A DNA stretch of 64,000 nucleotides from Pseudomonas lini (GTDB lineage: Bacteria; Pseudomonadota; Gammaproteobacteria; Pseudomonadales; Pseudomonadaceae): assembly GCF_030812475.1 (NCBI RefSeq), contig NZ_JAUSSR010000009.1:248001-312000 (forward strand), in the 5' to 3' direction. The position numbers and the translations under genes are program-made. Below the pieces are notes generated by a model. The model did not search any database. It worked only from the letters and a program-made list of their open reading frames with translations, and was not told the origin of the DNA. Of this stretch, positions 32,190-41,231 are shown one piece after another; position 1 is the first letter of the stretch, and the number at the start of each line of letters is the position of its first letter.

Positions 32190-32987
32190 ATGACTTATGA
32201 TAAAAAGCTTCGCGCACTGGCGGATGGCAGTCGCCGAGCGGTTTACGATCGCATCCGCCGAACGCCTGCCTACACGGCCACCCTGGTGGCCGAGTTACCG
32301 TTGAGTCAGCCCGCCGTGTCCCAGCATCTCAAGGTGCTTCTCGAGGCGGGCCTGGTTTCCCAGGTAGTCGATGGTCGGCGCACGCTCTACAGTGCCTGCG
32401 AAGGCGCACTGAGTGAGCTCAGGAATTATCTGGCTGAGCCTGAGGCACCGCAGGAGACGGTTTTGACTGGGGGGGCGAGCGATGCCATCGCCTTGGCTGC
32501 TCGCCGCTGGGCCGATACCTGGCCTGGCCAGGACCCGCATGTGTACGCGGTGACCCAGCGCCTTCTGATGATGGGGCGGTACGTGGAGCGTGCGCTGAAG
32601 GAGACCGCCGAACGCCATGGCCTGCAAGGGAGCGAATTGCTTCTGCTCGATGCGCTCAACCTGACACCGGAAGATAGCCTTACACCGTCCCAGCTTCAGT
32701 CAAGGTTGGGGCTGAGCAAAGGCGCGGTAACCAAACTGATGAGTCATCTCGAAAGTCTGGGATTGCTGCAACGGACGGGGTCGCAGGAGGATCGCCGCAT
32801 CAGCCATGTCGCACTGACGTCCAAAGCACATGAGACCTTGGCGAACATCCTCAATCACCATGAGTATGGCGCCGACCATGCCGCTGCCAAGCGCTTGCCA
32901 CCCGAGCGGTTGGCGAAGCTGTCGCAGCTGTTGCAGGAATACCACGGCCTCATGAACGAGGAGCTGCTTCGCCGGAACTCGAGGTAA
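32190..32987 (+). CDS. ArsR-MarR fusion transcriptional regulator
   Basis: A 265-residue protein with two different winged-helix domains. Residues 1-80 form an ArsR-type domain (LADGSRRAVYDRI, AVSQHLKVLLEAGLV, recognition helix and wing); no metal-binding Cys pair is visible. Residues 120-260 form a MarR-type domain (LTPSQLQSRLGLSKGAVTKL, SLGLLQRTGSQEDRRISHVAL, with the conserved DxRxxxv wing). Each alone would dimerise and bind DNA. A paralogue with the same architecture lies at 50611-51435. Promoter with its own inverted repeat is directly upstream. Confidence 0.88.
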   Translation: MTYDKKLRALADGSRRAVYDRIRRTPAYTATLVAELPLSQPAVSQHLKVLLEAGLVSQVVDGRRTLYSACEGALSELRNYLAEPEAPQETVLTGGASDAIALAARRWADTWPGQDPHVYAVTQRLLMMGRYVERALKETAERHGLQGSELLLLDALNLTPEDSLTPSQLQSRLGLSKGAVTKLMSHLESLGLLQRTGSQEDRRISHVALTSKAHETLANILNHHEYGADHAAAKRLPPERLAKLSQLLQEYHGLMNEELLRRNSR

Positions 32988-33014
32988 TAACTGCACGGTG
33001 TTCAAAAAAATCTG

Positions 33015-33050
33015 TTGACGATTTTTGTTTCCTGGTGAACTATTGTTTCC
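33015..33050 (+). promoter_or_regulatory. Possible promoter with direct repeats before the zinc dehydrogenase
   Basis: TTGACG at 33015-33020 and AACTAT at 33038-33043, 17 bases apart. Two copies of TTGTTTCC begin at 33025 and 33043, 18 bases apart, so they fall on nearly the same DNA face and overlap the promoter. Candidate activator or repressor site. Confidence 0.4.
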
Positions 33051-33124
33051 AAGGTGCTCGACGCTTGGCTGCCATCTTCAGCCACTCGCAGCACTGGAAA
33101 CGTAATCACCTGCGGAGAACAATA

Positions 33125-34144
33125 ATGAAATCAGCGGTGTTTCACGCGGCCGGCGAGCCTCTGGTCATCGAGCGACGTCCCGATCCGGATCCGGGTCCCG
33201 GTGAAGTCGTCATGAAAGTCTACAGCTGCGGCATCTGTGGCAGCGATCTTCACATGACCCAAGGGCATGCCCCGGCTTTCGACTATCCATCCGGAACCAT
33301 TCCCGGGCACGAATACGCCGGTGAAGTCGTTGCCGTAGGCGCTGATGTCAAAGGGTTGCGGATAGGCGATCGAATCAGTGCTCTTCCATTCACCGGCTGC
33401 GGGCACTGCCAGGCCTGCCAGAAGGGAAATCCCAGTCATTGCCCCGAATTTCGCGGGCTCGGCAGTGGCTTCAGTGAGTATGTCGCGGTCAGCGAGCGGA
33501 CTTCGATCAAGCTCCCGCAATCGCTCAGTTACGACGACGGTGCGCTGCTGGAGCCTTTGGCGGTGGGACTGCATGGTGCGGCGATGGCGGGTATCAAGCC
33601 GGGTTCGACGGTTCTCGTCATGGGGGCCGGACCCATTGGACTGGCCGCCACCTTTTTCGCTCGCAAGCTGGGTGCGGGTCGAATCGTCATGGTGGCCAAC
33701 TCTACTCGCCGGGAAGCGTTGGCGCTTCAGATGGGGGCGGACGCCTTCATCGTTCAGAGCGAGGCGCAACCCCTGGAGACTGCGGTCCAGGAGGTCCTCG
33801 GTGCGCTGCCCGACATCGTGCTGGAGTGTGCAGGGCAGCCGGGGTGCATCGGCCAGGCGATCCAGGTGGTTCGAAAGAGCGGAACGGTCGTGGTGCTGGG
33901 CTTCTGTACGTCGTCCGACAGCTTCGTACCAGCCACGGCGGTCTGGAAAGAAATCAATCTGCGTTTTTCCAACACCTACACCGTCGATGATTTCCACTAC
34001 GTGGCGCAGGTGCTTGCCCGAGGCTCGCTGGAGCCGCGCGCCATGATCACCGGGCATATTTCCCTTGACGACGTGCCGTCAGTGTTCGAAGCGCTACGCA
34101 CTCCCTGCGGACATTGCAAGGTGATGATTCATCCCTGGGCATGA
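33125..34144 (+). CDS. Zinc-dependent alcohol dehydrogenase (MDR family)
   Basis: A 339-residue medium-chain dehydrogenase. Catalytic zinc site: CGICGSDLH and GHEYAGEV. Structural zinc site: CGHCQACQKGNPSHC, all four Cys present. Rossmann motif VLVMGAGPIGLAA. Resembles threonine/sorbitol dehydrogenase-like enzymes that oxidise secondary alcohols with NAD(P). Start ATG 33125 with GGAGAA upstream. It follows the ArsR-MarR gene on the same strand but has its own promoter-like region. Confidence 0.92.
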   Translation: MKSAVFHAAGEPLVIERRPDPDPGPGEVVMKVYSCGICGSDLHMTQGHAPAFDYPSGTIPGHEYAGEVVAVGADVKGLRIGDRISALPFTGCGHCQACQKGNPSHCPEFRGLGSGFSEYVAVSERTSIKLPQSLSYDDGALLEPLAVGLHGAAMAGIKPGSTVLVMGAGPIGLAATFFARKLGAGRIVMVANSTRREALALQMGADAFIVQSEAQPLETAVQEVLGALPDIVLECAGQPGCIGQAIQVVRKSGTVVVLGFCTSSDSFVPATAVWKEINLRFSNTYTVDDFHYVAQVLARGSLEPRAMITGHISLDDVPSVFEALRTPCGHCKVMIHPWA

Positions 34145-34258
34145 AACGCCTGTTCAAAGCTTGATTGAAACCACGGGGCGAATTGGGCTTCACGCCACAG
34201 GTTTGTCAATTTTTCGGTAAACCAGCGAAATTTACTGTGCTTCATCGGAGGTGAATGA

Positions 34259-35443
34259 ATGAATGCTTCCCTGCAACCCTGGGCGACCTATGTCGATCTG
34301 CTCAAAGCGGCGAGCGAGGTTGAGCTCCAACTGTGGGAGCCGCAAGACGAGCAGTTGCGCGCCGAACTCTACCGTCAGTTCGCCATGAACTTGTCCCAGG
34401 GCTATTTCCTGTACTTCCAGGCAGACCCGTTCTATCCCGACTGGGCGCCCTTTGAAAACTCGGTGTTTCTCGCCCAGCCAAACCCGGACGCGGTGTATCA
34501 CTACAGCGCGGTCAACGGTCAGGGCACCTATCGCGTGTCCGGCAATCGAGGGAACGTTCCGGTCGCGGGCTTCGCCACTGGCAAAAACATGATCGGCATG
34601 GCGAATCCGCCAGGTCCCGGGTTCAACAACTATGACCTGGATATGCTCGACATCGCTGAGGATGGCAGCTTCGACGTTGTGTTCAGCCGTGAGCGCCCGC
34701 CGGGTTATCAGGGTAACTGGCTGTACCTGCACCCTGAATCACGTTTCCTGCTGCTGCGTCAGTTTTCCTATGACTGGGGGCGGGAGCGAGAGGTCAAGGT
34801 GTGCATTGAGTATCTGGATGAGCAGGCGCTGCGGCCCCGGATGAGTGTAGCCACCATCGACCAGCAACTACGTGAGCTGTTTGGCGGATACGTGAAGCGT
34901 CTGTCGCAACTTTGCCAGGGCATCCTCGCCAACAGCCGCAAAAGTCGTCCGCTCCATCAAATGCAGCTGACGACCTACCCCGAGTTGGGCAACGGCGATG
35001 ACTGGCCGCAAGCCTATTACGAATGCGTTTACGATTTGGAGCCGGATGAAGCGCTGATCCTCGAAACCGAACTGCCGGAGCAACTGGTCTACTGGAACGT
35101 CCAAGTGGTAGATGCCCTGTGGAATCAGGTCGAATTGGTGCACCGACAAAGCAGCCTGAATGGCCATCAGGCTCAGGTTGACAGCGACGGTCGATTCCGC
35201 GCGGTGTTGTCTGTCGAGGACCCCGGCGTGGCGAACTGGCTGGACAGCGGCGGCCATCTCAAGGGCATGTTGATCGGGCGGTGGTATCGCAGCAGTTCGC
35301 ACCCTACGCCCACGTTGACCAAGGTCAAGTTCGCTCAACTGCGTGACCACCTTCCGCCAGACACGTTGATGCTCACCCCGGCGCAACGCGCTGAAGCCCT
35401 GCGTGAGCGGCGTGTTGGCGCGCAGCTGCGTCGACGCTGGTAG
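34259..35443 (+). CDS. DUF1214-like protein, first gene of the sulfation operon
   Basis: A 394-residue soluble protein with no signal peptide or membrane segments. The C-terminal third (YWNVQVVDALWNQVELVHRQ, then GRFRAVLSVEDPGVANWLD and GRWYRSS) resembles DUF1214, a domain of unknown function that in other bacteria occurs next to DUF1254 and in sterol-type catabolic loci. No catalytic residues can be named. GGAGGTGA precedes ATG 34259. Being first in an operon with a sulfotransferase and PAPS-supply genes, it may bind or process the substrate to be sulfated; this is inference only. Confidence 0.7.
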   Translation: MNASLQPWATYVDLLKAASEVELQLWEPQDEQLRAELYRQFAMNLSQGYFLYFQADPFYPDWAPFENSVFLAQPNPDAVYHYSAVNGQGTYRVSGNRGNVPVAGFATGKNMIGMANPPGPGFNNYDLDMLDIAEDGSFDVVFSRERPPGYQGNWLYLHPESRFLLLRQFSYDWGREREVKVCIEYLDEQALRPRMSVATIDQQLRELFGGYVKRLSQLCQGILANSRKSRPLHQMQLTTYPELGNGDDWPQAYYECVYDLEPDEALILETELPEQLVYWNVQVVDALWNQVELVHRQSSLNGHQAQVDSDGRFRAVLSVEDPGVANWLDSGGHLKGMLIGRWYRSSSHPTPTLTKVKFAQLRDHLPPDTLMLTPAQRAEALRERRVGAQLRRRW

Positions 35444-35452
35444 GGGGCTGAA

Positions 35453-35539
35453 ATGGGACATTTCAACGACCTGACATTGCGCCGCAATCCCGCCTTTGCC
35501 GAGATCCAGGCAACTGTAGCGGCGGCCAGGCCTGGCTGA
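35453..35539 (+). CDS. Candidate 28-residue peptide
   Basis: ATG 35453 follows AGGGGGCTGAA, a good ribosome binding site, nine bases after the DUF1214 stop, and ends at TGA 35537-35539, 58 bases before the sulfotransferase. It reads MGHFNDLTLRRNPAFAEIQA and then an Ala-rich tail. It has no Tyr, no signal peptide and no membrane segment. It may be a real small protein, or the remnant of a longer gene lost from the operon. Confidence 0.3.
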   Translation: MGHFNDLTLRRNPAFAEIQATVAAARPG

Positions 35540-35597
35540 TCGACCCATCGGCAACGTGGCCTTCGCCACTCCCTACCTATCTTCAGAGAAGACTGAC

Positions 35598-36761
35598 ATG
35601 ACTATTTCCGCCACTTTCAAAGGCGCGGAGGGGCAGCTGCATGCCGCCGCCAGCGCCGCAACAGGATTGTCCGACTTCGGCGATGCCGCCGAATACCTTC
35701 CGGGGTTGCAGCGTTTGCTCGCTGCGCTGGATGAAAACGGGCCGGCGTTCAAGCCGCAGGGTCGAGCGTTTGCGTGGAATCTGCTGGTGGGGGTGCTGAT
35801 TTCGCGTCTGTTCAGCGAGCAGGGCTGGAAAACCCACCCGCAGTGTTTGCAGCAGCCTGTGCGGCGCCCGCTTATCGTAATCGGAATACCCCGCACCGGC
35901 ACGACTGCGTTGCACAAGCTGCTGTCCATGGACCCGCAGTTTCAAGGCATGGAACGGTGGCTGACAGCGTTCCCGATGCCCAGACCCGAGCGCGATTCCT
36001 GGGCTGATAATCCTTGGTATCAAGCGTGCGAGGCCGGGCTCGAGCAGTTTTTTGCCGCAGCGCCTCACATGCGTGCCGCCCACGACATGCGCGCCGATGA
36101 CGTGGATGAGTGCCTCGAAGTGCTCAAGCAAAACTTCTGCAGCAATTTTTTCGGCTCCTCGTTGCGTGTTCCCGACTACGACCGTTGGTGGCTGCAGCAA
36201 AGCGAAGCCAGCAGTTACAAGCGCTTGTTGAAAGTGATCCAGCTGATCGGCACCAACAGCCCACAGAAAACCTGGCTCCTGAAAAATCCGGGGCATGTGG
36301 CGCAGGTCGACGCCCTGCTCGACGTTTTTCCCGACGCCTGTGTGGTTCAGACCCATCGCTCCCCGGCCAGTGCATTGCCCTCACTGTGCAGCGTGCTGCG
36401 CGAGGCGCGTTCAATCCTGGAGGAGGGCGTTGATGCGCACGCCATCGGGCAGCGGGAAACCCGCTATTGGCAAGCTGCCGTGGACGATGCGCACCAGGCG
36501 CGTGCCCGTGCACCAGGGCAGTTTCTGGATGTACTGCAAAGCGACATTCAACGTGAGCCCATGGTGGTCGTCCAGAACATCTATCAGCACTTCGGGCTGA
36601 CCCTGAGCGACGAGGCACGGGCTCGAATGCTGGAGCGGATCAGTGCCGCGCCGGAGGCTCGCCATGGCGAGCATCGCTACAGCGCTGAAACCTTCGGCCT
36701 TGACTCGGCCGGGATCAATCAACGTTTCGCGCCTTACATCCAGCGACATGCCCTGGCGTGA
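35598..36761 (+). CDS. PAPS-dependent sulfotransferase
   Basis: A 387-residue cytosolic sulfotransferase (Sulfotransfer_3 type). The 5'-phosphosulfate-binding loop is PRTGTTALHKLLSMDP starting near residue 98. The 3'-phosphate site is THRSPASALPSLCS near 252-265, with Arg and Ser in place. It would move sulfate from PAPS to a hydroxyl (or amine) acceptor. The next three genes supply PAPS and remove PAP, so it is probably highly active. Neighbouring hydroxylases and alcohol-forming enzymes suggest an alcohol acceptor such as a sterol-like or long-chain alcohol; the acceptor is not known. Start ATG 35598; a GTG-type start at 35556 is less likely. Confidence 0.9.
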   Translation: MTISATFKGAEGQLHAAASAATGLSDFGDAAEYLPGLQRLLAALDENGPAFKPQGRAFAWNLLVGVLISRLFSEQGWKTHPQCLQQPVRRPLIVIGIPRTGTTALHKLLSMDPQFQGMERWLTAFPMPRPERDSWADNPWYQACEAGLEQFFAAAPHMRAAHDMRADDVDECLEVLKQNFCSNFFGSSLRVPDYDRWWLQQSEASSYKRLLKVIQLIGTNSPQKTWLLKNPGHVAQVDALLDVFPDACVVQTHRSPASALPSLCSVLREARSILEEGVDAHAIGQRETRYWQAAVDDAHQARARAPGQFLDVLQSDIQREPMVVVQNIYQHFGLTLSDEARARMLERISAAPEARHGEHRYSAETFGLDSAGINQRFAPYIQRHALA

Positions 36762-36792
36762 AAGCCGACCGACACCTGTAGGAGGTGCCTGA

Positions 36793-37569
36793 ATGTCTGA
36801 ATCAATACTCGACGACGCGCAACTGGCGTCCCGCCTGGCGATCGCTGCCGGTGAACACCTGTTGAGACTGCGCGAACACGGCCTGCTGCCAGCGACCTGT
36901 CTGGGAGCCCACGGCGATCGTCTGGCCAACACCCTGCTGACCGACTTGTTGCGTCGGCATCGACCGGACGATGGCCTGCTCTCGGAAGAAGAAGCTGCCG
37001 ATGAGGCCCGGCTGTCCAGGCGCCGGGTGTGGATCGTCGACCCGCTCGACGGTACCCGGGAATACGCAGAAGGCCGTGCGGACTGGGCGGTGCATGTCGG
37101 TCTGGTCAAGGACGGTGTAGCAGACGTGGCCTGCGCGGTGTGCCTGCCGGCCCTGGATCAGACATTCAGTGGCGCCGCGCCGCCGGCCTTGCCGGCAGCG
37201 CTCGAAGGCCCGCTGAAGATTCTGGTCAGCCGCACCCGGGCGCCCCGCATCGCCGAGCAAGTAGCGCAGCGCCTGGGGGCGCAACTGATTCCCATGGGCT
37301 CGGCAGGTGCCAAGGCCATGGCCGTCGTGCGGGGTGAGGCGCATGCCTATTTGCACGCAGGGGGCCAGTACGAATGGGATTCCTGCGCCCCCGTCGGCGT
37401 TGCATTGGCGGCGGGCCTTCACGCCTCGCGCATCGATGGCAGCCCCTGCCGCTACAACCAGACAGAGGTGTTCATGCCCGACTTGCTGATCTGCCGTCCG
37501 GAGCTGGCTGCCTCTTTATTGTCGACCATTGCCGAGTGCCTGCGGCACGAGGAGTTTCATCATGTCTGA
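36793..37569 (+). CDS. cysQ: 3'(2'),5'-bisphosphate nucleotidase, CysQ-like
   Basis: A 258-residue inositol-monophosphatase-superfamily protein. EEEAADE and DPLDGTREY (near residue 83) provide the metal ligands, and [15 protein letters not shown] (near 194) the second conserved block, as in CysQ. It hydrolyses PAP, the inhibitory by-product of sulfotransferases, to AMP and phosphate. It lies 31 bases after the sulfotransferase with AGGAGGTG upstream and overlaps cysD by eight bases, so PAP clearance is coexpressed with its source. Confidence 0.88.
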   Translation: MSESILDDAQLASRLAIAAGEHLLRLREHGLLPATCLGAHGDRLANTLLTDLLRRHRPDDGLLSEEEAADEARLSRRRVWIVDPLDGTREYAEGRADWAVHVGLVKDGVADVACAVCLPALDQTFSGAAPPALPAALEGPLKILVSRTRAPRIAEQVAQRLGAQLIPMGSAGAKAMAVVRGEAHAYLHAGGQYEWDSCAPVGVALAAGLHASRIDGSPCRYNQTEVFMPDLLICRPELAASLLSTIAECLRHEEFHHV

Positions 37570-38464
37570 TTTGACCCACTTGCAGCGCCTTGAAGCCGAA
37601 AGCATCGACATTTTCCGGGAGGCGGTGTCCGAGTCACAAAACCCGGTAATGCTGTACTCAATCGGCAAGGACAGCGCCGTGATGCTCCATCTGGCACGCA
37701 AGGCTTTTTTCCCTTCGCGCCCACCTTTTCCGCTGCTGCACGTCGACACCACCTGGAAGTTCCAGGAGATGTACCGCATGCGCGAGCAGATGGCCAAGGA
37801 GTCCGGCATGGAGTTGCTGGTCCACCGCAACCCGGAAGCCGAAGCGCGCAACATCAATCCTTTCACCCATGGTTCTTCCCTGCACACCGATATGTGGAAA
37901 ACCGAAGGGCTCAAACAGGCCCTGGCTCTGCACAAATTCGACCTGGCATTCGGTGGTGCCCGTCGTGATGAGGAAAAATCCCGCGCCAAGGAACGCGTGT
38001 TCTCGTTCCGGTCCGCGCAACAGCGTTGGGACCCCAAGGCCCAACGTCCGGAGCTCTGGCGTTTGTACAACGCGCGTAAGCATCCCGGTGAAAGTATTCG
38101 TGTATTCCCGCTTTCGAATTGGACCGAGCTGGACATCTGGCAATACATCTACCGGGAAAGCATCCCCATCGTGCCGCTGTATCTGGCTGCCCAGCGGCCC
38201 GTGGTCGAGCGCGACGGCGCGCTGATCATGGTCGACGACGATCGGATGCCATTGCGCGAGGGCGAAAGCGTGCAGACACGCAGCGTGCGGTTCCGCACCC
38301 TTGGCTGTTATCCGCTCACCGGCGCGGTGGAATCACAGGCCGCAACGTTGCCCGCCATCATTCAGGAAATGCTCCTGTCCACCACCACTGAACGTCAGGG
38401 GCGCGTGATCGATCACGACAGCTCTGGCTCCATGGAAAAGAAAAAAGTCGAGGGGTATTTCTGA
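37562..38464 (+). CDS. cysD: Sulfate adenylyltransferase subunit 2 (CysD)
   Basis: A 300-residue PP-loop ATP pyrophosphatase-type protein: [44 protein letters not shown] and [11 protein letters not shown] are diagnostic for CysD. With CysN it makes APS from sulfate and ATP. GAGGAG precedes ATG 37562, inside the end of cysQ; the stop overlaps the cysNC start (TGATG). Confidence 0.96.
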   Translation: MSDLTHLQRLEAESIDIFREAVSESQNPVMLYSIGKDSAVMLHLARKAFFPSRPPFPLLHVDTTWKFQEMYRMREQMAKESGMELLVHRNPEAEARNINPFTHGSSLHTDMWKTEGLKQALALHKFDLAFGGARRDEEKSRAKERVFSFRSAQQRWDPKAQRPELWRLYNARKHPGESIRVFPLSNWTELDIWQYIYRESIPIVPLYLAAQRPVVERDGALIMVDDDRMPLREGESVQTRSVRFRTLGCYPLTGAVESQAATLPAIIQEMLLSTTTERQGRVIDHDSSGSMEKKKVEGYF

Positions 38465-40368
38465 TGAACGCGAGCACATCACTCATCGAGCAGGACATCG
38501 ATCAATATCTGAAATTGCACGAGCAGAAGACGCTGCTGCGTTTCATCACCTGCGGCAGTGTGGACGATGGCAAGAGCACGCTGATCGGCCGATTGCTTTA
38601 TGAAGCCAAAGCGCTGCTGGAAGACCAGATGGCTACCCTGGAGGCTGACTCGAAAAAAAGCGGGACCCAGGGCGACCAGCTGGATTTCGCCCTGCTGGTC
38701 GATGGCCTGAGTGCCGAGCGGGAGCAGGGCATCACGATTGACGTGGCCTACCGTTTTTTCACCACCGAAAAGCGCAAGTTCATCGTCGCTGATACCCCGG
38801 GACACGAGCAATACACCCGCAACATGGTCACCGGCGCTTCGACGGCTGATGTCGCGATCATTCTTGTTGATGCTCGCAGAGGCTTGTTGACCCAGACCTT
38901 CCGTCACAGCTATCTGGTTTCGCTGATTGGCATCAAGCACGTGGTGCTGGCCGTGAACAAGCTCGACATGGTCAATTATGAGCAGGAGATTTTCGAGCGC
39001 ATCGACCAAGCCTATCGGGCGTTCGCGGAAAAACTGGGTTTCAGCTGCATTCAAAGCATCCCGCTGTCAGCGCTCAAGGGCGACAACATGACCGAGCCAA
39101 GCGCCCATACCTCCTGGTACACGGGGCCCAGCTTGATGCACTACCTTGAAAACGTGGACATCGAGAGTGCAAGTGGTGATGCGCCGTTCCGCATGCCGGT
39201 GCAGTGGGTCAATCGGCCCAATCTTGATTTTCGCGGTTTCTCAGGTCGCATACTGGGTGGCACGCTGCGCCCCGGAGATAATGTGCGCGTGCTGCCGTCA
39301 GGCACCAACAGCAAGGTCGCACGCATTGTCAGCCTGAACGGTGACCTCGAGTCGGCCCAGCATCACCAGTCCATCACGGTAACCCTGGCGGACGAGATCG
39401 ACGTCAGCCGCGGCGATGTGCTCGTGGCCGCAAGCGATCCTTGCGAAGTGTCCGATCAGTTTCAGGCCACGCTGGTCTGGATGGATGCGAACGAAATGCT
39501 TCCCGGCCGCCCGTACTTGGTAAAAATGGGGGCGAGCACCGTGGCCGGGACTTTCTCGACGCCCAAATATCTGGTTGACGTCAATACGCTGCAGCATCTT
39601 CCGGGTAAAACCCTGCAGCTCAATGACATTGCCGTGTGCAACCTCTCGCTGGATCGGCCGTTACCCTTCGATGCCTACAGCCAGAACCGCGATATGGGCA
39701 GTTTCATCGTCATCGATCGGATCACGAACCTGACGGTGGGCGCAGGCATGCTGCAATTTGCGCTGCGTCGTGCGCAGAACGTGCATTGGCAAGCGGTCGA
39801 GGTTCACAAGTCGGCCCGTGGCCAGCTCAATGGTCACAAGCCCGTGCTGTTGTGGTTGACCGGCCTGTCGGGTACGGGGAAGTCGACCATTGCCAACCTG
39901 GTCGAGCAGCAGCTTCATGCGCTGGGCGTGCACACCTACCTGCTCGACGGCGACAACGTTCGACATGGCTTGAACAAGGATCTTGGATTCACTGCCGCCG
40001 ACCGCGTCGAGAACATCCGCCGCATTGCAGAGGTGTCCCGCTTGATGGTCGATGCGGGGCTCGTGGTCATCAGCGCCTTCATTTCGCCTTTCAGAGCCGA
40101 GCGGGAGCTTGCGCGCAGTCTGGTGGAAGAGCAGGAGTTCATCGAGATCTTCGTCGACACCCCTCTGGAAGTCGTAGAGCAACGCGATCCCAAGGGGCTC
40201 TACAAGAAAGCGCGTCAGGGGGCGTTGAAGAATTTCACCGGCATCGACTCGCCTTATGAAGTGCCACTGACACCGGACGTCTACATCGACACGACCCGCC
40301 AGAGCGCGATCGACGCCGCACGGCAAATAGTCGCGTGCATGCGTGAGCGCGGTGTTCTGGCTGGGTAA
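38464..40368 (+). CDS. cysNC: Bifunctional sulfate adenylyltransferase subunit 1 / APS kinase (CysNC)
   Basis: A 634-residue fusion. Residues 1-450 form the CysN GTPase: GSVDDGKSTLIGRLL, DTPGHEQYTRNM, NKLDM. From about 460 comes APS kinase: GLSGTGKSTIANLVE (P-loop near 467), DGDNVRHGLNKDLGF and ISPFRAERE. Together with CysD it converts sulfate to PAPS. Pseudomonads reduce APS directly for cysteine synthesis, so PAPS is needed mainly for sulfotransfer; a cysD-cysNC copy attached to a sulfotransferase therefore looks dedicated. The arrangement recalls nodPQ-nodH and raxPQ-raxST. Confidence 0.96.
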   Translation: MNASTSLIEQDIDQYLKLHEQKTLLRFITCGSVDDGKSTLIGRLLYEAKALLEDQMATLEADSKKSGTQGDQLDFALLVDGLSAEREQGITIDVAYRFFTTEKRKFIVADTPGHEQYTRNMVTGASTADVAIILVDARRGLLTQTFRHSYLVSLIGIKHVVLAVNKLDMVNYEQEIFERIDQAYRAFAEKLGFSCIQSIPLSALKGDNMTEPSAHTSWYTGPSLMHYLENVDIESASGDAPFRMPVQWVNRPNLDFRGFSGRILGGTLRPGDNVRVLPSGTNSKVARIVSLNGDLESAQHHQSITVTLADEIDVSRGDVLVAASDPCEVSDQFQATLVWMDANEMLPGRPYLVKMGASTVAGTFSTPKYLVDVNTLQHLPGKTLQLNDIAVCNLSLDRPLPFDAYSQNRDMGSFIVIDRITNLTVGAGMLQFALRRAQNVHWQAVEVHKSARGQLNGHKPVLLWLTGLSGTGKSTIANLVEQQLHALGVHTYLLDGDNVRHGLNKDLGFTAADRVENIRRIAEVSRLMVDAGLVVISAFISPFRAERELARSLVEEQEFIEIFVDTPLEVVEQRDPKGLYKKARQGALKNFTGIDSPYEVPLTPDVYIDTTRQSAIDAARQIVACMRERGVLAG

Positions 40369-40403
40369 ACATTCACGGTGGTTTGTTGCAGGGAGGAAGT
40401 GTC

Positions 40404-41153
40404 ATGTCGCGAATGGTTGGAAAGGTCGCCCTGGTCACAGGTGCCGCAGCGGGTATCGGCCGCGCAGTGGCGTTGCGGTTTGCCGAAGAGGGGGCGCAGG
40501 TGGTCGCTGTTGACCTCAATGTGTTTGAGCTGGAACCCGCTGGCGCTGCACGCGACGTTGGCGGCAGCCTGGAAAGTCGGGGCTGCGACGTCAGTGAGCC
40601 GGTGGCGGTGCAAGCGCTGCTCGATCATGTGCAAGCCCGCTATGGTCGCCTTGATGTGCTGGTGAATAATGCAGGCATCGGTCCGCGTGAAAGGGTTCCG
40701 ACCCACGCGGTAGCACTCGAGGATTGGGATCGGGTGATCGGCGTTAACCAGCGAGGGGCGTTCCTGATGATGAAATACTCTTTGCCTGCAATGATGTCGT
40801 CGGGTGGAGGGTCGATTATCAATGTGGCCTCGGTTGGCGCCTTTTCAGCCACCTGCAATGCCATTGCCTACCTGGCATCCAAAGGCGCATTGCTGATGAT
40901 GACCCGTGCAGCAGCCCTGGAATATCGCGAGCACCGAATACGGGTCAATGCAATCTGCCCGGGCATGACTCGAACGTCCATCTTCGACGAGGTGTCGGAA
41001 GAGGGCATGGCTGCCTTGTTGGCTCGTACCAGCGCGCGCATGATCGAGCCACATGAAGTGGCAAGCCTTGCGCTGTTCCTGGGAGGCGACGAGTCGACGG
41101 GCATCACGGGGACAATGCAGGTGATCGATGATGGGCGCACGGCGGGAGTGTGA
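40404..41153 (+). CDS. Short-chain dehydrogenase/reductase, last gene of the sulfation operon
   Basis: SDR of 249 residues: KVALVTGAAAGIGRAVALRFA, VAVDLN, NNAG, active site YLASK and a C-terminal MQVIDDGRTAG, slightly unusual for the VDGG block. Starts 35 bases after cysNC with GGGAGGAAG upstream, so probably cotranscribed. It may make or oxidise the hydroxyl that is sulfated. Convergent with the AraC-type regulator. Confidence 0.88.
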   Translation: MSRMVGKVALVTGAAAGIGRAVALRFAEEGAQVVAVDLNVFELEPAGAARDVGGSLESRGCDVSEPVAVQALLDHVQARYGRLDVLVNNAGIGPRERVPTHAVALEDWDRVIGVNQRGAFLMMKYSLPAMMSSGGGSIINVASVGAFSATCNAIAYLASKGALLMMTRAAALEYREHRIRVNAICPGMTRTSIFDEVSEEGMAALLARTSARMIEPHEVASLALFLGGDESTGITGTMQVIDDGRTAGV

Positions 41154-41231
41154 GCCTTGGAATCTCGGCGACAAGGATGTCGCCAGGATTACCGGTTGGC
41201 TGGCTGCACGCCTTCAAAGCACAGTTGCCGA

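Noticed and set aside
35453-35539. A sulfated peptide substrate (RaxX-like) for the sulfotransferase
   Set aside because: The 28-residue peptide has no Tyr and no leader or export signal, and no peptidase-ABC exporter is nearby.
37562-40368. cysD-cysNC as the ordinary cysteine-assimilation operon
   Set aside because: Not excluded, but placement directly behind a sulfotransferase and overlapping cysQ, with no cysH, cysI or sulfate transporter nearby, favours a dedicated sulfation role.
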